DNA from: DATAEK01 sp036258055
GTDB lineage: Bacteria; Acidobacteriota; Vicinamibacteria; Vicinamibacterales; 2-12-FULL-66-21
Direction: 5' to 3'
Assembly (NCBI GenBank): GCA_036258055.1
Contig: DATAEK010000316.1
Coordinates: 1-63,239, forward strand
Length of the DNA: 63,239 bases
The position numbers were made by a program, and so were the translations under genes. Position 1 is the stretch's first letter, and every line of letters begins with the position of its first letter. The notes beneath the pieces were generated by a model, which searched no databases, was not told the DNA's origin, and worked only from the letters and a program-made list of their open reading frames with translations. Positions 29,958 to 38,470 of this stretch are shown here, one piece after another.

Positions 29958-30031
29958 AATGCCGCGGGGCCCCACCCCCGCGGCTACTCGGCGCTCGCTT
30001 TGCTCGCGCCTGGTTAGAAACGACAGCCTGC
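29958..30031. repeat. 74-bp palindromic element, copy A (mdh-sdhB gap)
   Basis: The element has two stems. Stem 1 pairs 29961-29969 with 29976-29984 (GCCGCGGGG with CCCCGCGGC). Stem 2 pairs GGCGC (29990-29994) with GCGCC (30006-30010). A 74-bp copy in the same orientation lies at 30842-30915. It fills the gap between the convergent mdh and sdhB stops and ends 2 nt before the sdhB stop codon. Confidence 0.85.
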
Positions 30032-30033
30032 TT

Positions 30034-30828
30034 TCAGTGGCGATTCCTCGCCATGAGCATCGCCCGGAAGTACTCGCGGTTCATCCGGGCGATGTTGGTG
30101 ATCGGAATCTCTTTCGGGCAAACGGCCTCACATTCGCCCTCGTTCGAACAGCTCCCGAATCCTTCCGCGTCGTGGCGATCGACCATCGCCGTCACTCTCC
30201 GATCCCTCTCGACCTGACCCTGCGGCAGCAGCGCGAGATGAGAGATCTTGGCCGACGCGAAGAGCGCGGCCGAGGCATTTTTGCACGCGGCCACGCAGGC
30301 CCCGCATCCGATGCACGCCGCCGAGTCCATCGCCTGCTCGACGAGGTTCTTCGGGATGAGGATGGAGTTTCCGTCCTGGGCGCCGCCGGCATTAATAGAG
30401 GTGTAGCCGCCCGCCTGAATAATCCGATCGAAGGCGCTGCGATCGACGACCAGGTCCTTGACCAGCGGGAACGCCCGCGCGCGCCAGGGCTCCAGCACGA
30501 CCGTGTCGCCGTCCCGGAACCGTCGCATGTGCAGCTGACACACGGTCGTACCGGGATCCGGTCCGTGCGGCACACCGTTGATCAGAAACCCGCACGAGCC
30601 GCAGATGCCCTCACGGCAATCCGAGTCGAACGCAATCGGATCGTCGCCCTTCGCGATCAGCCCTTCGTTCACGACGTCGAGCATCTCGAGGAACGACATG
30701 TCCGGGCTGACCTCCTCGGCCGTGTACGGCACGAGCCGTCCGACGCCTTTCGGGCCCGCCTGCCGCCAGATCTTCAGGTATATGCGCATATGGTTCGTCC
30801 GCCCGCCCGCGATCGGCTTCTGCCTCAC
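30034..30828 (-). CDS. sdhB: Succinate dehydrogenase/fumarate reductase iron-sulfur subunit
   Basis: About 264 residues. It passes electrons from SdhA flavin to the membrane subunit. The [2Fe-2S] ligands are in DSDCREGICGSCGFL and TTVCQL; the [4Fe-4S] and [3Fe-4S]-type cluster ligands are in CIGCGACVAACKN and CSNEGECEAVCPKEIP. GTG at 30828 is preferred because AAAGAAG precedes it; TTG at 30843 would lie in the flanking repeat, and ATG at 30789 (MRIYLKIWRQ) is the shortest option. The gene is bracketed by two copies of a 74-bp palindromic element. Confidence 0.94.
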   Translation of the reverse strand: MRQKPIAGGRTNHMRIYLKIWRQAGPKGVGRLVPYTAEEVSPDMSFLEMLDVVNEGLIAKGDDPIAFDSDCREGICGSCGFLINGVPHGPDPGTTVCQLHMRRFRDGDTVVLEPWRARAFPLVKDLVVDRSAFDRIIQAGGYTSINAGGAQDGNSILIPKNLVEQAMDSAACIGCGACVAACKNASAALFASAKISHLALLPQGQVERDRRVTAMVDRHDAEGFGSCSNEGECEAVCPKEIPITNIARMNREYFRAMLMARNRH

Positions 30829-30841
30829 GTCAGCTTCTTTC

Positions 30842-30915
30842 AATGCCGCGGGGCCCCACCCCCGCGGCTACTCGCCGCTCGCTTCGCTCGCGGCTGGTTA
30901 CCGACGACAGCCTGC
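30842..30915. repeat. 74-bp palindromic element, copy B (sdhB-sdhA gap)
   Basis: Same orientation and length as copy A at 29958, with only a few substitutions. In stem 2 the pair G-C of copy A is C-G here (GCCGC with GCGGC), a compensatory change that keeps the stem. The element starts 13 nt upstream of the sdhB GTG and is followed by the heptanucleotide array. Confidence 0.85.
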
Positions 30916-30942
30916 CAACACCACGGCTCTGCTCCCTCTCGA

Positions 30943-30998
30943 CCTCCTACCTCCTACCTCCTGCCTCCTACCTCCTGCCTCCTACCTCCTGCCTCCTT
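30943..30998. repeat. heptanucleotide tandem array, 8 units of CCTCCT[A/G]
   Basis: Eight contiguous 7-bp units read A, A, G, A, G, A, G, T at the seventh base. On the coding strand of sdh (minus) each unit contains AGGAGG, the exact complement of the 16S rRNA 3' end. The array overlaps the sdhA stop codon (30997-30999) by two bases and separates sdhA from element B and sdhB. Confidence 0.95.
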
Positions 30999-32910
30999 AC
31001 TTGTAGCTCCTCTGGCTCGGCTTCACGTAGTCGAACACGAGCGGCTCGGTGTGGAGGACCGGCGGTTCGCCGACGCCTTCGAATTGCCAGGCGGCCACAT
31101 ACGAGAACTGGTCGTCGTCGCGAAGTGCTTCGCCGTCAGGCGTCTGGCTCTCTTCGCGGAAGTGACCGCCGCAGGACTCGGTGCGGTGGAGCGCATCGAG
31201 TGCGAGCAACTGGGCGAATTCCAGGTAGTCGGCAACCCGTCCGGCGTACTCGAGATTCTTGTTGAGATTGTTTGGTGGACCCGGCACCGACACGTTCTGC
31301 CAGAACTCCTGACGCAGCTGCGGAATGCGAGCGAGGGCTTTGTGCAGGCCCTGATCGTTTCGTGTCATACCCACGTCGTCCCACAGCACGGCGCCGAGCT
31401 CGCGATGGAGCTGACGTGGCGTTTTCGAGCCTTTGACCGAAAGCAGCTTGTCGATGCGTGCCTGCACGGACGACTCGGCCTCTTTGAACGCGTCGTGATC
31501 GGTGGTCACGGGCGCCAGCGCCTGCCCGCCAAGGTAGTGGGCCAGCGTGTAGGGAATCACGAAGTAGCCGTCAGCCAGCCCCTGCATCAGCGCGCTCGCG
31601 CCGAGCCGATTGGCGCCATGGTCGGAGAAATTCGCTTCCCCCAGGACGTGTAGGCCGGGGATCGTGCTCATCAGGTTGTAGTCAACCCACAGGCCCCCCA
31701 TCGTGTAGTGGATGGCGGGGTAGATGCGCATGGGCGTCTTGTACGGATTCTCGTCCGTGATCTTCGTATACATGTCGAAGAGGTTGCCGTAGCGCGTCCT
31801 GATGACGTCGACGCCAAGCCGCTTGATCGCGTCGCTGAAGTCCAGATAGACAGCGAGTCCGCTGTCCCCGACACCGCGGCCCTGGTCGCACACCGACTTC
31901 GCGTTGCGCGAGGCGACGTCCCGCGGCACGAGATTGCCGAAGCTCGGATAGCGCCGCTCGAGGTAGTAGTCGCGTTCGCCTTCAGGGATCTGATCCGGGG
32001 CGCGCCGGTCGCCGACCTGCTTCGGAACCCAGACACGTCCGTCGTTGCGCAGGCTTTCGCTCATGAGCGTCAGCTTCGACTGATGCGTCCCGGACACCGG
32101 AATGCAAGTCGGGTGGATCTGGGTGTAGCACGGGTTGGCGAAGAAGGCGCCGCGCTTGTGGGCGCGCCACGCTGCCGTGACGTTCGAGTTGACCGCGTTG
32201 GTGGACAAGTAATACGCGGTGCCGTAGCCGCCGGTGCAGAGCAGCACCGCGTGACCCGCATAACGCTCGATCGCTCCGGTCATCAGGTTCCGGCACACGA
32301 TCCCGCGCGCCTTGCCGTCAACGACCACGAGATCGAGCATCTCGCGATTGGCCAGGGCCTTTACGGTGCCGCGCTCGACCTGCCGCATCATCGATTGGTA
32401 GGCCCCGAGCAGCAGTTGTTGCCCGGTCTGGCCGCGAGCGTAGAACGTCCGCGAGACCTGAGCGCCGCCAAACGATCGATTGTCGAGGAGTCCGCCGTAC
32501 TCGCGCGCGAACGGCACGCCCTGGGCCACGCACTGATCGATGATGTTCGCGCTCAGCTGCGCCAGCCGGTACACGTTGGCTTCGCGTGACCTGTAGTCGC
32601 CACCCTTGACCGTGTCGTAGAAAAGCCGCTGGACGCTATCGCCGTCGTTCTGATAGTTCTTCGCTGCGTTGATGCCACCTTGCGCTGCGATGCTGTGCGC
32701 ACGCCGCGGGCTGTCCTGGATGCAGAAGCTGAGGACGTTGTAGCCCAGCTCACCCAGCGATGACGCCGCCGAGGCGCCCGCGAGCCCTGTGCCGACGATG
32801 ATGATCGTGAACTTGCGCCGGTTGGCAGGATTGACGAGCTTGGATTCGAACCGGTGGCGATCCCACTTGTCCGCGAGCGGTCCACCAGGGACTCTCGAGT
32901 CGAGAACCAT
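30997..32910 (-). CDS. sdhA: Succinate dehydrogenase/fumarate reductase flavoprotein subunit
   Basis: About 637 residues from ATG 32910; an upstream ATG at 32955 would begin inside a hairpin-rich gap. The FAD dinucleotide motif is IIIVGTGLAGASAASSLGEL, and the His that binds FAD covalently is in PRRAHSIAAQGGINAA. Substrate-site runs include HPTCIPVSG and GLHVLGEANFSDHGANRLGA. The long form and neighbours (a five-helix cytochrome b subunit) place it with the Bacillus/delta-proteobacterial class of SdhCAB. Gene order on the minus strand is sdhC, sdhA, sdhB. Confidence 0.95.
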   Translation of the reverse strand: MVLDSRVPGGPLADKWDRHRFESKLVNPANRRKFTIIIVGTGLAGASAASSLGELGYNVLSFCIQDSPRRAHSIAAQGGINAAKNYQNDGDSVQRLFYDTVKGGDYRSREANVYRLAQLSANIIDQCVAQGVPFAREYGGLLDNRSFGGAQVSRTFYARGQTGQQLLLGAYQSMMRQVERGTVKALANREMLDLVVVDGKARGIVCRNLMTGAIERYAGHAVLLCTGGYGTAYYLSTNAVNSNVTAAWRAHKRGAFFANPCYTQIHPTCIPVSGTHQSKLTLMSESLRNDGRVWVPKQVGDRRAPDQIPEGERDYYLERRYPSFGNLVPRDVASRNAKSVCDQGRGVGDSGLAVYLDFSDAIKRLGVDVIRTRYGNLFDMYTKITDENPYKTPMRIYPAIHYTMGGLWVDYNLMSTIPGLHVLGEANFSDHGANRLGASALMQGLADGYFVIPYTLAHYLGGQALAPVTTDHDAFKEAESSVQARIDKLLSVKGSKTPRQLHRELGAVLWDDVGMTRNDQGLHKALARIPQLRQEFWQNVSVPGPPNNLNKNLEYAGRVADYLEFAQLLALDALHRTESCGGHFREESQTPDGEALRDDDQFSYVAAWQFEGVGEPPVLHTEPLVFDYVKPSQRSYK

Positions 32911-32919
32911 AGGCACTAC

Positions 32920-33056
32920 CGGGGGGCTTCGCCCCGCCGGACCCCCCATCTCCACCCCAGCGCGCAGAATACGCGCGCCGGGGACACCGGTCGCCGTCGC
33001 TCGCGGGGGCTTCTTCGCCCCGCTCCGCTCCGGCGGGGCGCGCCTTTGGCGCGCCT
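32920..33056. repeat. cluster of GC-rich palindromes between sdhC and sdhA
   Basis: The gap of 192 nt holds several stems. The clearest is GGCGCGCC-TTT-GGCGCGCC (33037-33055, 8-bp stem). Others are GGGGCTTCGCCCC near 32926 and GCGGGG...CCCCGC near 33003-33022. No gene fits here. The stems may stabilise or process the sdh mRNA segments; this is inference. Confidence 0.65.
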
Positions 33057-33102
33057 AGTTACGTCGCAACGAAAACGAAATCTGGTTCCGCGTCTCATAA
33101 CG

Positions 33103-33774
33103 CTAGTGCGTCAGGTAGACCCAGATCGGAATCACCGCGAGTCCACCGCCGATGACGGCGGCACCGACGATGCCCCAGGCGACGAGCCGTCGTGTGTAGA
33201 GCGGATGATCCAGCCCGATCGACTGGAACCCGCTCGAGATGCCATGCCGGAGGTGAAGCGCGACCAGCAACGTGCAGACGACGTAGAACATCACCCAGAA
33301 GGGCCGTTGAAACACTTCGACTTCCGTTCGGTAGAGATCTCTGACCGTTGCGTCGCTGGCCGTGGCGTACCAGGCGCCGTACTTGAACTGTTTCACGTGG
33401 ATCAGCACGAACAGGACCGTGACGAGCCCGGTCACGATCATCGTGGACGAAGCCACGCTCTTCCGGCTCGTGTGGCCGGCGGGCCTCTTCATTTGATAAC
33501 GAACCGGCCTGGCAGTCTGGTTACTCGTCCACATCGTCACGGTTTTGTAGATGTGGAGCAGGAAGATCAGCAGCAACCCGATTTCGATGGGCACGATCAA
33601 CGGGTTCGAGATGAGCGCGTGCGAGTAGCGGTTGAAGGGTTCGGCGCCGAAGAAAATGATGGCGTTGCCGGCCAGGTGCAGAATGAGATACGCGAAGAGC
33701 GCCAACCCCGTCAGCCCGATCAGCAGCTTCGTGCCGACCGAAGACCTGAATACGCGGCGAAGGTTCGAAGGCAT
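33103..33774 (-). CDS. sdhC: Succinate dehydrogenase cytochrome b558-type membrane subunit
   Basis: About 223 residues with five transmembrane helices (first about 15-37, LLIGLTGLALFAYLILHLAG). Probable haem-ligating His are in LILHLAGN, RYSHALI, LLHIYKT and LHLRHGISSGFQ. This fits the single large SdhC of the five-helix, two-haem class that reduces quinone. ATG 33774 gives the usual N-terminus MPSNLRRVFRSSVGTKLLIG; a longer reading to 33888 is unlikely. A -10-like TACAAT lies about 30 nt upstream. Confidence 0.92.
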   Translation of the reverse strand: MPSNLRRVFRSSVGTKLLIGLTGLALFAYLILHLAGNAIIFFGAEPFNRYSHALISNPLIVPIEIGLLLIFLLHIYKTVTMWTSNQTARPVRYQMKRPAGHTSRKSVASSTMIVTGLVTVLFVLIHVKQFKYGAWYATASDATVRDLYRTEVEVFQRPFWVMFYVVCTLLVALHLRHGISSGFQSIGLDHPLYTRRLVAWGIVGAAVIGGGLAVIPIWVYLTH

Positions 33775-33801
33775 CGTCGACGTGAGCTCCGAGATCAAAT
33801 G

Positions 33802-33807
33802 ATTGTA
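33802..33807 (-). promoter_or_regulatory. candidate -10 box of the sdhCAB operon
   Basis: TACAAT on the minus strand, 27 nt before the sdhC ATG, matches 5 of 6. The -35 is weak. The remainder of the 33775-34122 gap shows no gene and no obvious sucC promoter. Confidence 0.4.
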
Positions 33808-34122
33808 CCTGTTTCCCGGATGCCCTCGGTCGGCGTGTCCGGCTATCCTGGCCCGCGCCGCGCTTGATTCGGCGGAGCGGCCCGGCACATGATGATCAGG
33901 TTGTGCGCTCGGCGTGCGAGCGCACCGTGAGTGTCGGCTGGTGGCCTGTCCTCGTCAGATGTAACGCGACGTCCGGGTAGGGCCGTCTGACCGCGTTGCT
34001 CCTCACTCACATGGTCTCGGCATGCTCGGTCGTCACGGCGTGTCAGCCGGGCGCCGCGCTCCGAAATCCGCGGCACCTATGACGAAGACCGGCCACTCGG
34101 CCCCGACGCATCCAGCCAGACG

Positions 34123-35298
34123 ATGAAAATCCACGAGTATCAGGCGAAGGCCATCCTTGCGAAGCACGGGGTTCCGGTGCCCAAGGGTGAGGTCGTGTTC
34201 ACCGCCGAAGAGGCACGGGCGGCCGCGCAGCGGCTCGGCGGCGGCACCGTCGTCGTGAAGGCGCAGATTCACGCAGGCGGGCGCGGAAAGGGCGGCGGCG
34301 TCAAAGTCGTCAAGGGCCCCGACGAGGCCGCGCAGGCTGCATCGAAGATGCTCGGCTCGACGCTCGTGACCTATCAGACCGGGCCGCACGGTCAGAAAGT
34401 CGGCCGCGTTCTTGTCGAGCAGGGGCTCGCGATCAAGAGAGAGCTGTATCTTGGCCTGGTCATCGATCGCGCCACTGAACGTCCAGTGTTGATGGTGAGC
34501 CGGGAAGGCGGCGTCGAAATCGAGAAAGTGGCGGCGGAGACTCCCGATCGCATCGTCAAGGCCGCCATCCATCCGGGCATCGGGTTGTCCCCGTACCAGA
34601 CCCGGAAGCTCGCGTTCGCGCTGGGTCTCGAAGGACCGCAGGTGGCGCAGGCCGGCAAGTTCATGTCGGCGGTCTGGGACGCGTTCAAGTCGACCGATGC
34701 GTCGCTCATCGAGATCAACCCGCTGATTGTGACCGAGGACGGAAGCCTGATCGCGCTCGACGCCAAGATGAATTTCGACGACAACGCGCTGTACCGGCAC
34801 ACGGAGATCAAGGATTTCCGGGATCTCGACGAGGAAGCGCCGCTCGAGGTCGAGGCTTCACGGTATTCGCTCAACTACATCAAGCTGGACGGAACGATCG
34901 GCTGCATGGTCAACGGCGCGGGTCTCGCGATGGCGACCATGGACATCATCAAGCTGGCAGGGGGAGAGCCGGCGAACTTCCTCGACGTCGGTGGCGGCGC
35001 GAATGCGGAACAGATCCGCAACGCGTTCAAGATCCTGATGTCGGACAAGAACGTCCGCGCCGTCTTCATCAACATCTTTGGCGGCATCCTTCGCTGCGAC
35101 GTGCTCGCCGAAGGCGTGATTGCCGCCGTGCGCGAGCTTGGCGTCCCGGTGCCGATCGTCATCCGGATGGAAGGCACCAACGTCGAGAAGGGCAAGCAGA
35201 TGCTGAAAGAAAGCGGCCTCAACTTCGCGACCGCGGACTCCATGGGTGAAGCGGCGGAGCAGGTCGTGAGGCTCGCCGCGGCTGCACCGGCTCGCTAA
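34123..35298 (+). CDS. sucC: Succinyl-CoA synthetase beta subunit
   Basis: A 391-residue ATP-grasp subunit. It begins MKIHEYQAKAILAKHGVPVP, has VVKAQIHAGGRGKGGGVKVV for nucleotide binding, EINPLIVTEDG for metal, and the CoA/phosphate region GCMVNGAGLAMATMDIIKL with NIFGGILRCD. It makes succinate and ATP or GTP from succinyl-CoA with SucD. sucD follows after 35 nt. Confidence 0.97.
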   Translation: MKIHEYQAKAILAKHGVPVPKGEVVFTAEEARAAAQRLGGGTVVVKAQIHAGGRGKGGGVKVVKGPDEAAQAASKMLGSTLVTYQTGPHGQKVGRVLVEQGLAIKRELYLGLVIDRATERPVLMVSREGGVEIEKVAAETPDRIVKAAIHPGIGLSPYQTRKLAFALGLEGPQVAQAGKFMSAVWDAFKSTDASLIEINPLIVTEDGSLIALDAKMNFDDNALYRHTEIKDFRDLDEEAPLEVEASRYSLNYIKLDGTIGCMVNGAGLAMATMDIIKLAGGEPANFLDVGGGANAEQIRNAFKILMSDKNVRAVFINIFGGILRCDVLAEGVIAAVRELGVPVPIVIRMEGTNVEKGKQMLKESGLNFATADSMGEAAEQVVRLAAAAPAR

Positions 35299-35333
35299 CC
35301 CCGATCGCGCTCACTGACGCAGGAATTAGCTGA

Positions 35334-36206
35334 ATGGCCGTACTCATCGATCGCAACACTCGCCTCATCGTGCAGGGCCTGACGGGCCGGGAAGGTACCT
35401 TTCACGCGAAACAGGCCGCTGCCTACGGCACGAAGGTCGTCGGCGGCGTGACGCCCGGCAAGGGAGGCACGACCCACGAGGGCTGGCCGGTGTTCGACAC
35501 CGTCGCCGACGCCGTGCGAGAGACCGGCGCGAACGCGACCGTCATCTTCGTGCCGCCGGCGTTTGCCGCCGATGCCGTGATGGAGGCGGCCGACGCGGGC
35601 GTGCCGCTCGCCGTGTGCATCACCGAAGGCATCCCGACGCTCGACATGATGCGGGCGCTGCTGCTCGTTCGCGGATCGAAGACGCGATTGATCGGCCCCA
35701 ACTGTCCCGGTCTCATCACGGCGGGTCAGGCCAAAGCCGGCATCATTCCAGGGCACATCTGCCAGGAGGGGCGAGTCGGGGTCGTCTCGAAGAGTGGCAC
35801 GCTGACCTACGAAGCGATTCACCAGCTGACGCGGCTCGGACTGGGCCAAACCACGTGCATCGGCATCGGTGGGGACCCGCTCATCGGGACAAGCTTCATC
35901 GATGCGTTGACGCTGTTCGGCGCGGACGCGGCCACCGAAGCGGTCGTCATGATCGGTGAGATCGGCGGGACCGCCGAAGAGGAAGCCGCAGCGTTTGTCG
36001 CGAAGGGATTCCGCAAGCCGGTCGTCGGCTTCATCGCCGGACAGACCGCGCCGCCAGGACGACGGATGGGGCATGCCGGCGCGATCATCGCGGGTGGCAA
36101 GGGGACGGCGGCGGAGAAGATGGCAGCCCTCACCAAGGCCGGCGTTCACATCGTCAAGAGCCCTGCCGACATCGGCGCCAAGGTCAAAGAAGCGCTCGGC
36201 GCCTGA
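35334..36206 (+). CDS. sucD: Succinyl-CoA synthetase alpha subunit
   Basis: A 290-residue subunit that binds CoA and carries the phospho-His. It starts MAVLIDRNTRLIVQGLTGRE; GPNCPGLITAGQAKAGIIPG and SKSGTLTYEAI are typical, and the phosphorylated His is in RRMGHAGAIIAGGKGTA. AGGAA precedes the ATG. Length matches the family. Confidence 0.97.
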   Translation: MAVLIDRNTRLIVQGLTGREGTFHAKQAAAYGTKVVGGVTPGKGGTTHEGWPVFDTVADAVRETGANATVIFVPPAFAADAVMEAADAGVPLAVCITEGIPTLDMMRALLLVRGSKTRLIGPNCPGLITAGQAKAGIIPGHICQEGRVGVVSKSGTLTYEAIHQLTRLGLGQTTCIGIGGDPLIGTSFIDALTLFGADAATEAVVMIGEIGGTAEEEAAAFVAKGFRKPVVGFIAGQTAPPGRRMGHAGAIIAGGKGTAAEKMAALTKAGVHIVKSPADIGAKVKEALGA

Positions 36207-36215
36207 GCGCCCGGG

Positions 36216-36241
36216 AGCACGACGCCATCGTGCTATATAAT
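36216..36241 (+). promoter_or_regulatory. hairpin followed by TATAAT between sucD and korA
   Basis: AGCACGA-CGCCA-TCGTGCT (36216-36234) is a perfect 7-bp stem with a 5-nt loop, and TATAAT sits at 36236-36241 right behind it. The stem may end sucCD transcription, while the TATAAT may start korAB about 155 nt before its start codon. No -35 match is seen at 16-18 nt. Confidence 0.5.
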
Positions 36242-36402
36242 TCTTGATAGAACCGACTCGCGACTCGCTCGAGTTGGCGGCGTGCGCTCTGCGACCGGAT
36301 CCGCTTCCGATCCGCATTCGCGCACTCCTCACCAACGTCGTCTGAGTCTGCAGCGGGCATCTCCCCCAAGCGATCCGTTTGTTTGCTCCGGAAGGGCTCC
36401 AC

Positions 36403-38298
36403 ATGTCTCCGAGTGAACTCGCGGTCCAAGAGGCCGCCGTCTCGTCCGGCGCCCGGCGCGTTGTCAACGACTTCAGTATCCAAGTCGCGACCGTCAACGG
36501 GTCCGGCAGCCAGACTGCCAATCTCGTGCTGTTGCGCTCCATCTTTCAGATGGGTGTACCGGTGTCGGGGAAGAACATGTTTCCCTCGAACATCGCGGGA
36601 CTGCCCACCTGGTACACGATCCGCGCCAACCGCGAAGGCTACGTTGGGCGAAAGAAGGAAATCGACTTCCTCGTTGCGATGAACGCCGAGACGGCGAAGG
36701 AGGACGTGCTCTCGCTCGATCAGGGCGCGGCCGTGCTCTACGACGAGCCGCTCAAACTCAGCACCCTCCGCAGCGACCTCGTGTTCTATCCGGTGCCGTT
36801 CGACAAGATCGTCTCCGAGGTCTGCAAGGACGCGAAGCTCCGGCGCCTCGTCAAGAACATGATCTACGACGGCGTGCTGTCGAAGCTGCTCAACATCGAC
36901 TTGAAGCAGATGGAGCACGCGCTCAAGAAGCAGCTCGGGAAGAAGGTCAAGGCGGTTGAGCTCAACATGGGTGCGCTCGAGGCCGGGTTCGCCTACGCCG
37001 AAAAGAACCTGCCCAAGCTCGATCCCTACTGGATTGAGCCGATGGAAAAGACGCACGGCATGATCCTCGTCGAGGGCAACGCCGCCGGGGCGCTCGGCTG
37101 CATGATGGCCGGTGTGACCGTCGTCGCCTGGTATCCGATTACGCCGTCGTCTTCGCTTCCCGAGACCCTGATCGGATACATGAAGAAGTACCGGATCGAC
37201 AAAGCGACGGGCAAGGCGACGTTCGCTATCGTCCAGGCCGAGGACGAGATCGCGTCAATCGGGATGGTGATCGGAGCGGGATGGGCGGGCGCGCGGGCGA
37301 TGACGTCGACGGCGGGCCCGGGCATCTCGCTGATGGGCGAGTTTGCCGGCCTCGCGTACTACGCCGAAGTGCCGGGAGTCGTTTTCGACATCCAACGAGT
37401 CGGGCCGTCGACGGGCTTGCCCACGAGAACTGCTCAGGGGGACATGCTCAAGACGGCGCTGCTCTCGCACGGCGACACGAAACAGATCCTGCTGATCCCA
37501 GCGTCGGTCGAAGAGTGCTACACGATGGCGATGGACGCCTTCGACCTGGCCGAGCGGTTTCAGACGCTCGTCTTCGTGATGAGCGATCTCGACCTGGGGA
37601 TGAACACCTGGATGTCGAATACGTTCCAGTACCCCGACCAGCCAATCGACCGCGGCAAGCTCCTCGACGAGGACACGATGCAGCGGCTGGGGCAATGGGG
37701 ACGCTACAAGGACGTCGACGGTGACGGCATCCCGTATCGAACCATTCCCGGCGATGGCATGCCGTCGTACTTCGCTCGCGGTTCCGGACATAACGAACGC
37801 GGACAGTACAGCGAGCGGCCGGACGATTACGTCAACAACATGGATCGGCTAGCGCGAAAGTTCGAGACCGCGCGGAAGTACGTTCCGAAGCCCGAGATTC
37901 AGGAAACGGCGGGCGCCGAGGTTGGGATCATCGGCTTTGGCACGAGTCACTGGGCGATCGACGAGAGCCGCGATCAGCTCGAACGCGAAACCGGGGTCAA
38001 GACCGCCTATCTTCGTCTGCGCGCGTATCCGTTTACGGACGATGTGGCGCCGTTCATCGATCGCTACCAGCGCATCTACGTCGTCGAACAGAACCGCGAC
38101 GCTCAGATGCTCCAACTGCTGAAGTTGGATCTCAGCCCGGCGCGGGTCGACAAGCTGCGCAGCGTGCTCCACTACAACGGCCTCCCGATCGACGCACGTT
38201 CGGTCACGGACGAGATCCTGGTGCAGGAGGGTCATAAGTCGCGAGAGGAAGTGCGCAGCTCGAGTGTCTCGGCAGCGCTTGCAGCGGGTGGGGAGTAG
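36403..38298 (+). CDS. korA: 2-oxoacid:acceptor oxidoreductase alpha subunit (gamma-alpha fusion)
   Basis: About 631 residues from ATG 36403 (GGAAGGG upstream). Residues about 30-200 are the gamma domain (VATVNGSGSQTANLVLLRSI, GVPVSGKNMFPSNIAGLP). The alpha pyrimidine-binding domain starts about 225 (GNAAGALGCMMAGVTVVAWY, YPITPSSSLPETL, QAEDEIASIGMVIGAGWAGA), and the C-terminal transketolase-like domain is near 515-610 (VGIIGFGTSHWAIDESRDQL). With korB it forms a ferredoxin-dependent oxidoreductase; the TCA neighbours favour 2-oxoglutarate as substrate, which is inference. Confidence 0.92.
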   Translation: MSPSELAVQEAAVSSGARRVVNDFSIQVATVNGSGSQTANLVLLRSIFQMGVPVSGKNMFPSNIAGLPTWYTIRANREGYVGRKKEIDFLVAMNAETAKEDVLSLDQGAAVLYDEPLKLSTLRSDLVFYPVPFDKIVSEVCKDAKLRRLVKNMIYDGVLSKLLNIDLKQMEHALKKQLGKKVKAVELNMGALEAGFAYAEKNLPKLDPYWIEPMEKTHGMILVEGNAAGALGCMMAGVTVVAWYPITPSSSLPETLIGYMKKYRIDKATGKATFAIVQAEDEIASIGMVIGAGWAGARAMTSTAGPGISLMGEFAGLAYYAEVPGVVFDIQRVGPSTGLPTRTAQGDMLKTALLSHGDTKQILLIPASVEECYTMAMDAFDLAERFQTLVFVMSDLDLGMNTWMSNTFQYPDQPIDRGKLLDEDTMQRLGQWGRYKDVDGDGIPYRTIPGDGMPSYFARGSGHNERGQYSERPDDYVNNMDRLARKFETARKYVPKPEIQETAGAEVGIIGFGTSHWAIDESRDQLERETGVKTAYLRLRAYPFTDDVAPFIDRYQRIYVVEQNRDAQMLQLLKLDLSPARVDKLRSVLHYNGLPIDARSVTDEILVQEGHKSREEVRSSSVSAALAAGGE

Positions 38299-38388
38299 CG
38301 CTCGTGCTGGGCTGCCAGTGAAATGGAAACAGTCAGCGCCTGCGGCCCGCCCGAGGCGCGAAGTCGCCGAGGGCGAGCGAGTGGGGGT

Positions 38389-38454
38389 GGGGCCCCACGA
38401 GCATTGAGAAAATATGGCCCGCCGCTAGAGAAAAGCAGGGGCCCCGCGAGCATT
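38389..38454. repeat. pair of GGGGCCCC elements in the korA-korB gap
   Basis: GGGGCCCCACGAGCATT (38389-38405) and GGGGCCCCGCGAGCATT (38438-38454) are direct repeats, identical at 16 of 17 positions and 49 bp apart. In reverse complement they read AATGCTCG(T/C)GGGGCCCC, resembling the opening AATGCCGCGGGGCCCC of the sdhB-flanking elements. The whole 38299-38470 gap is made of such sequence and holds no gene. Confidence 0.75.
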
Positions 38455-38470
38455 AGGAAAAACTAACACT

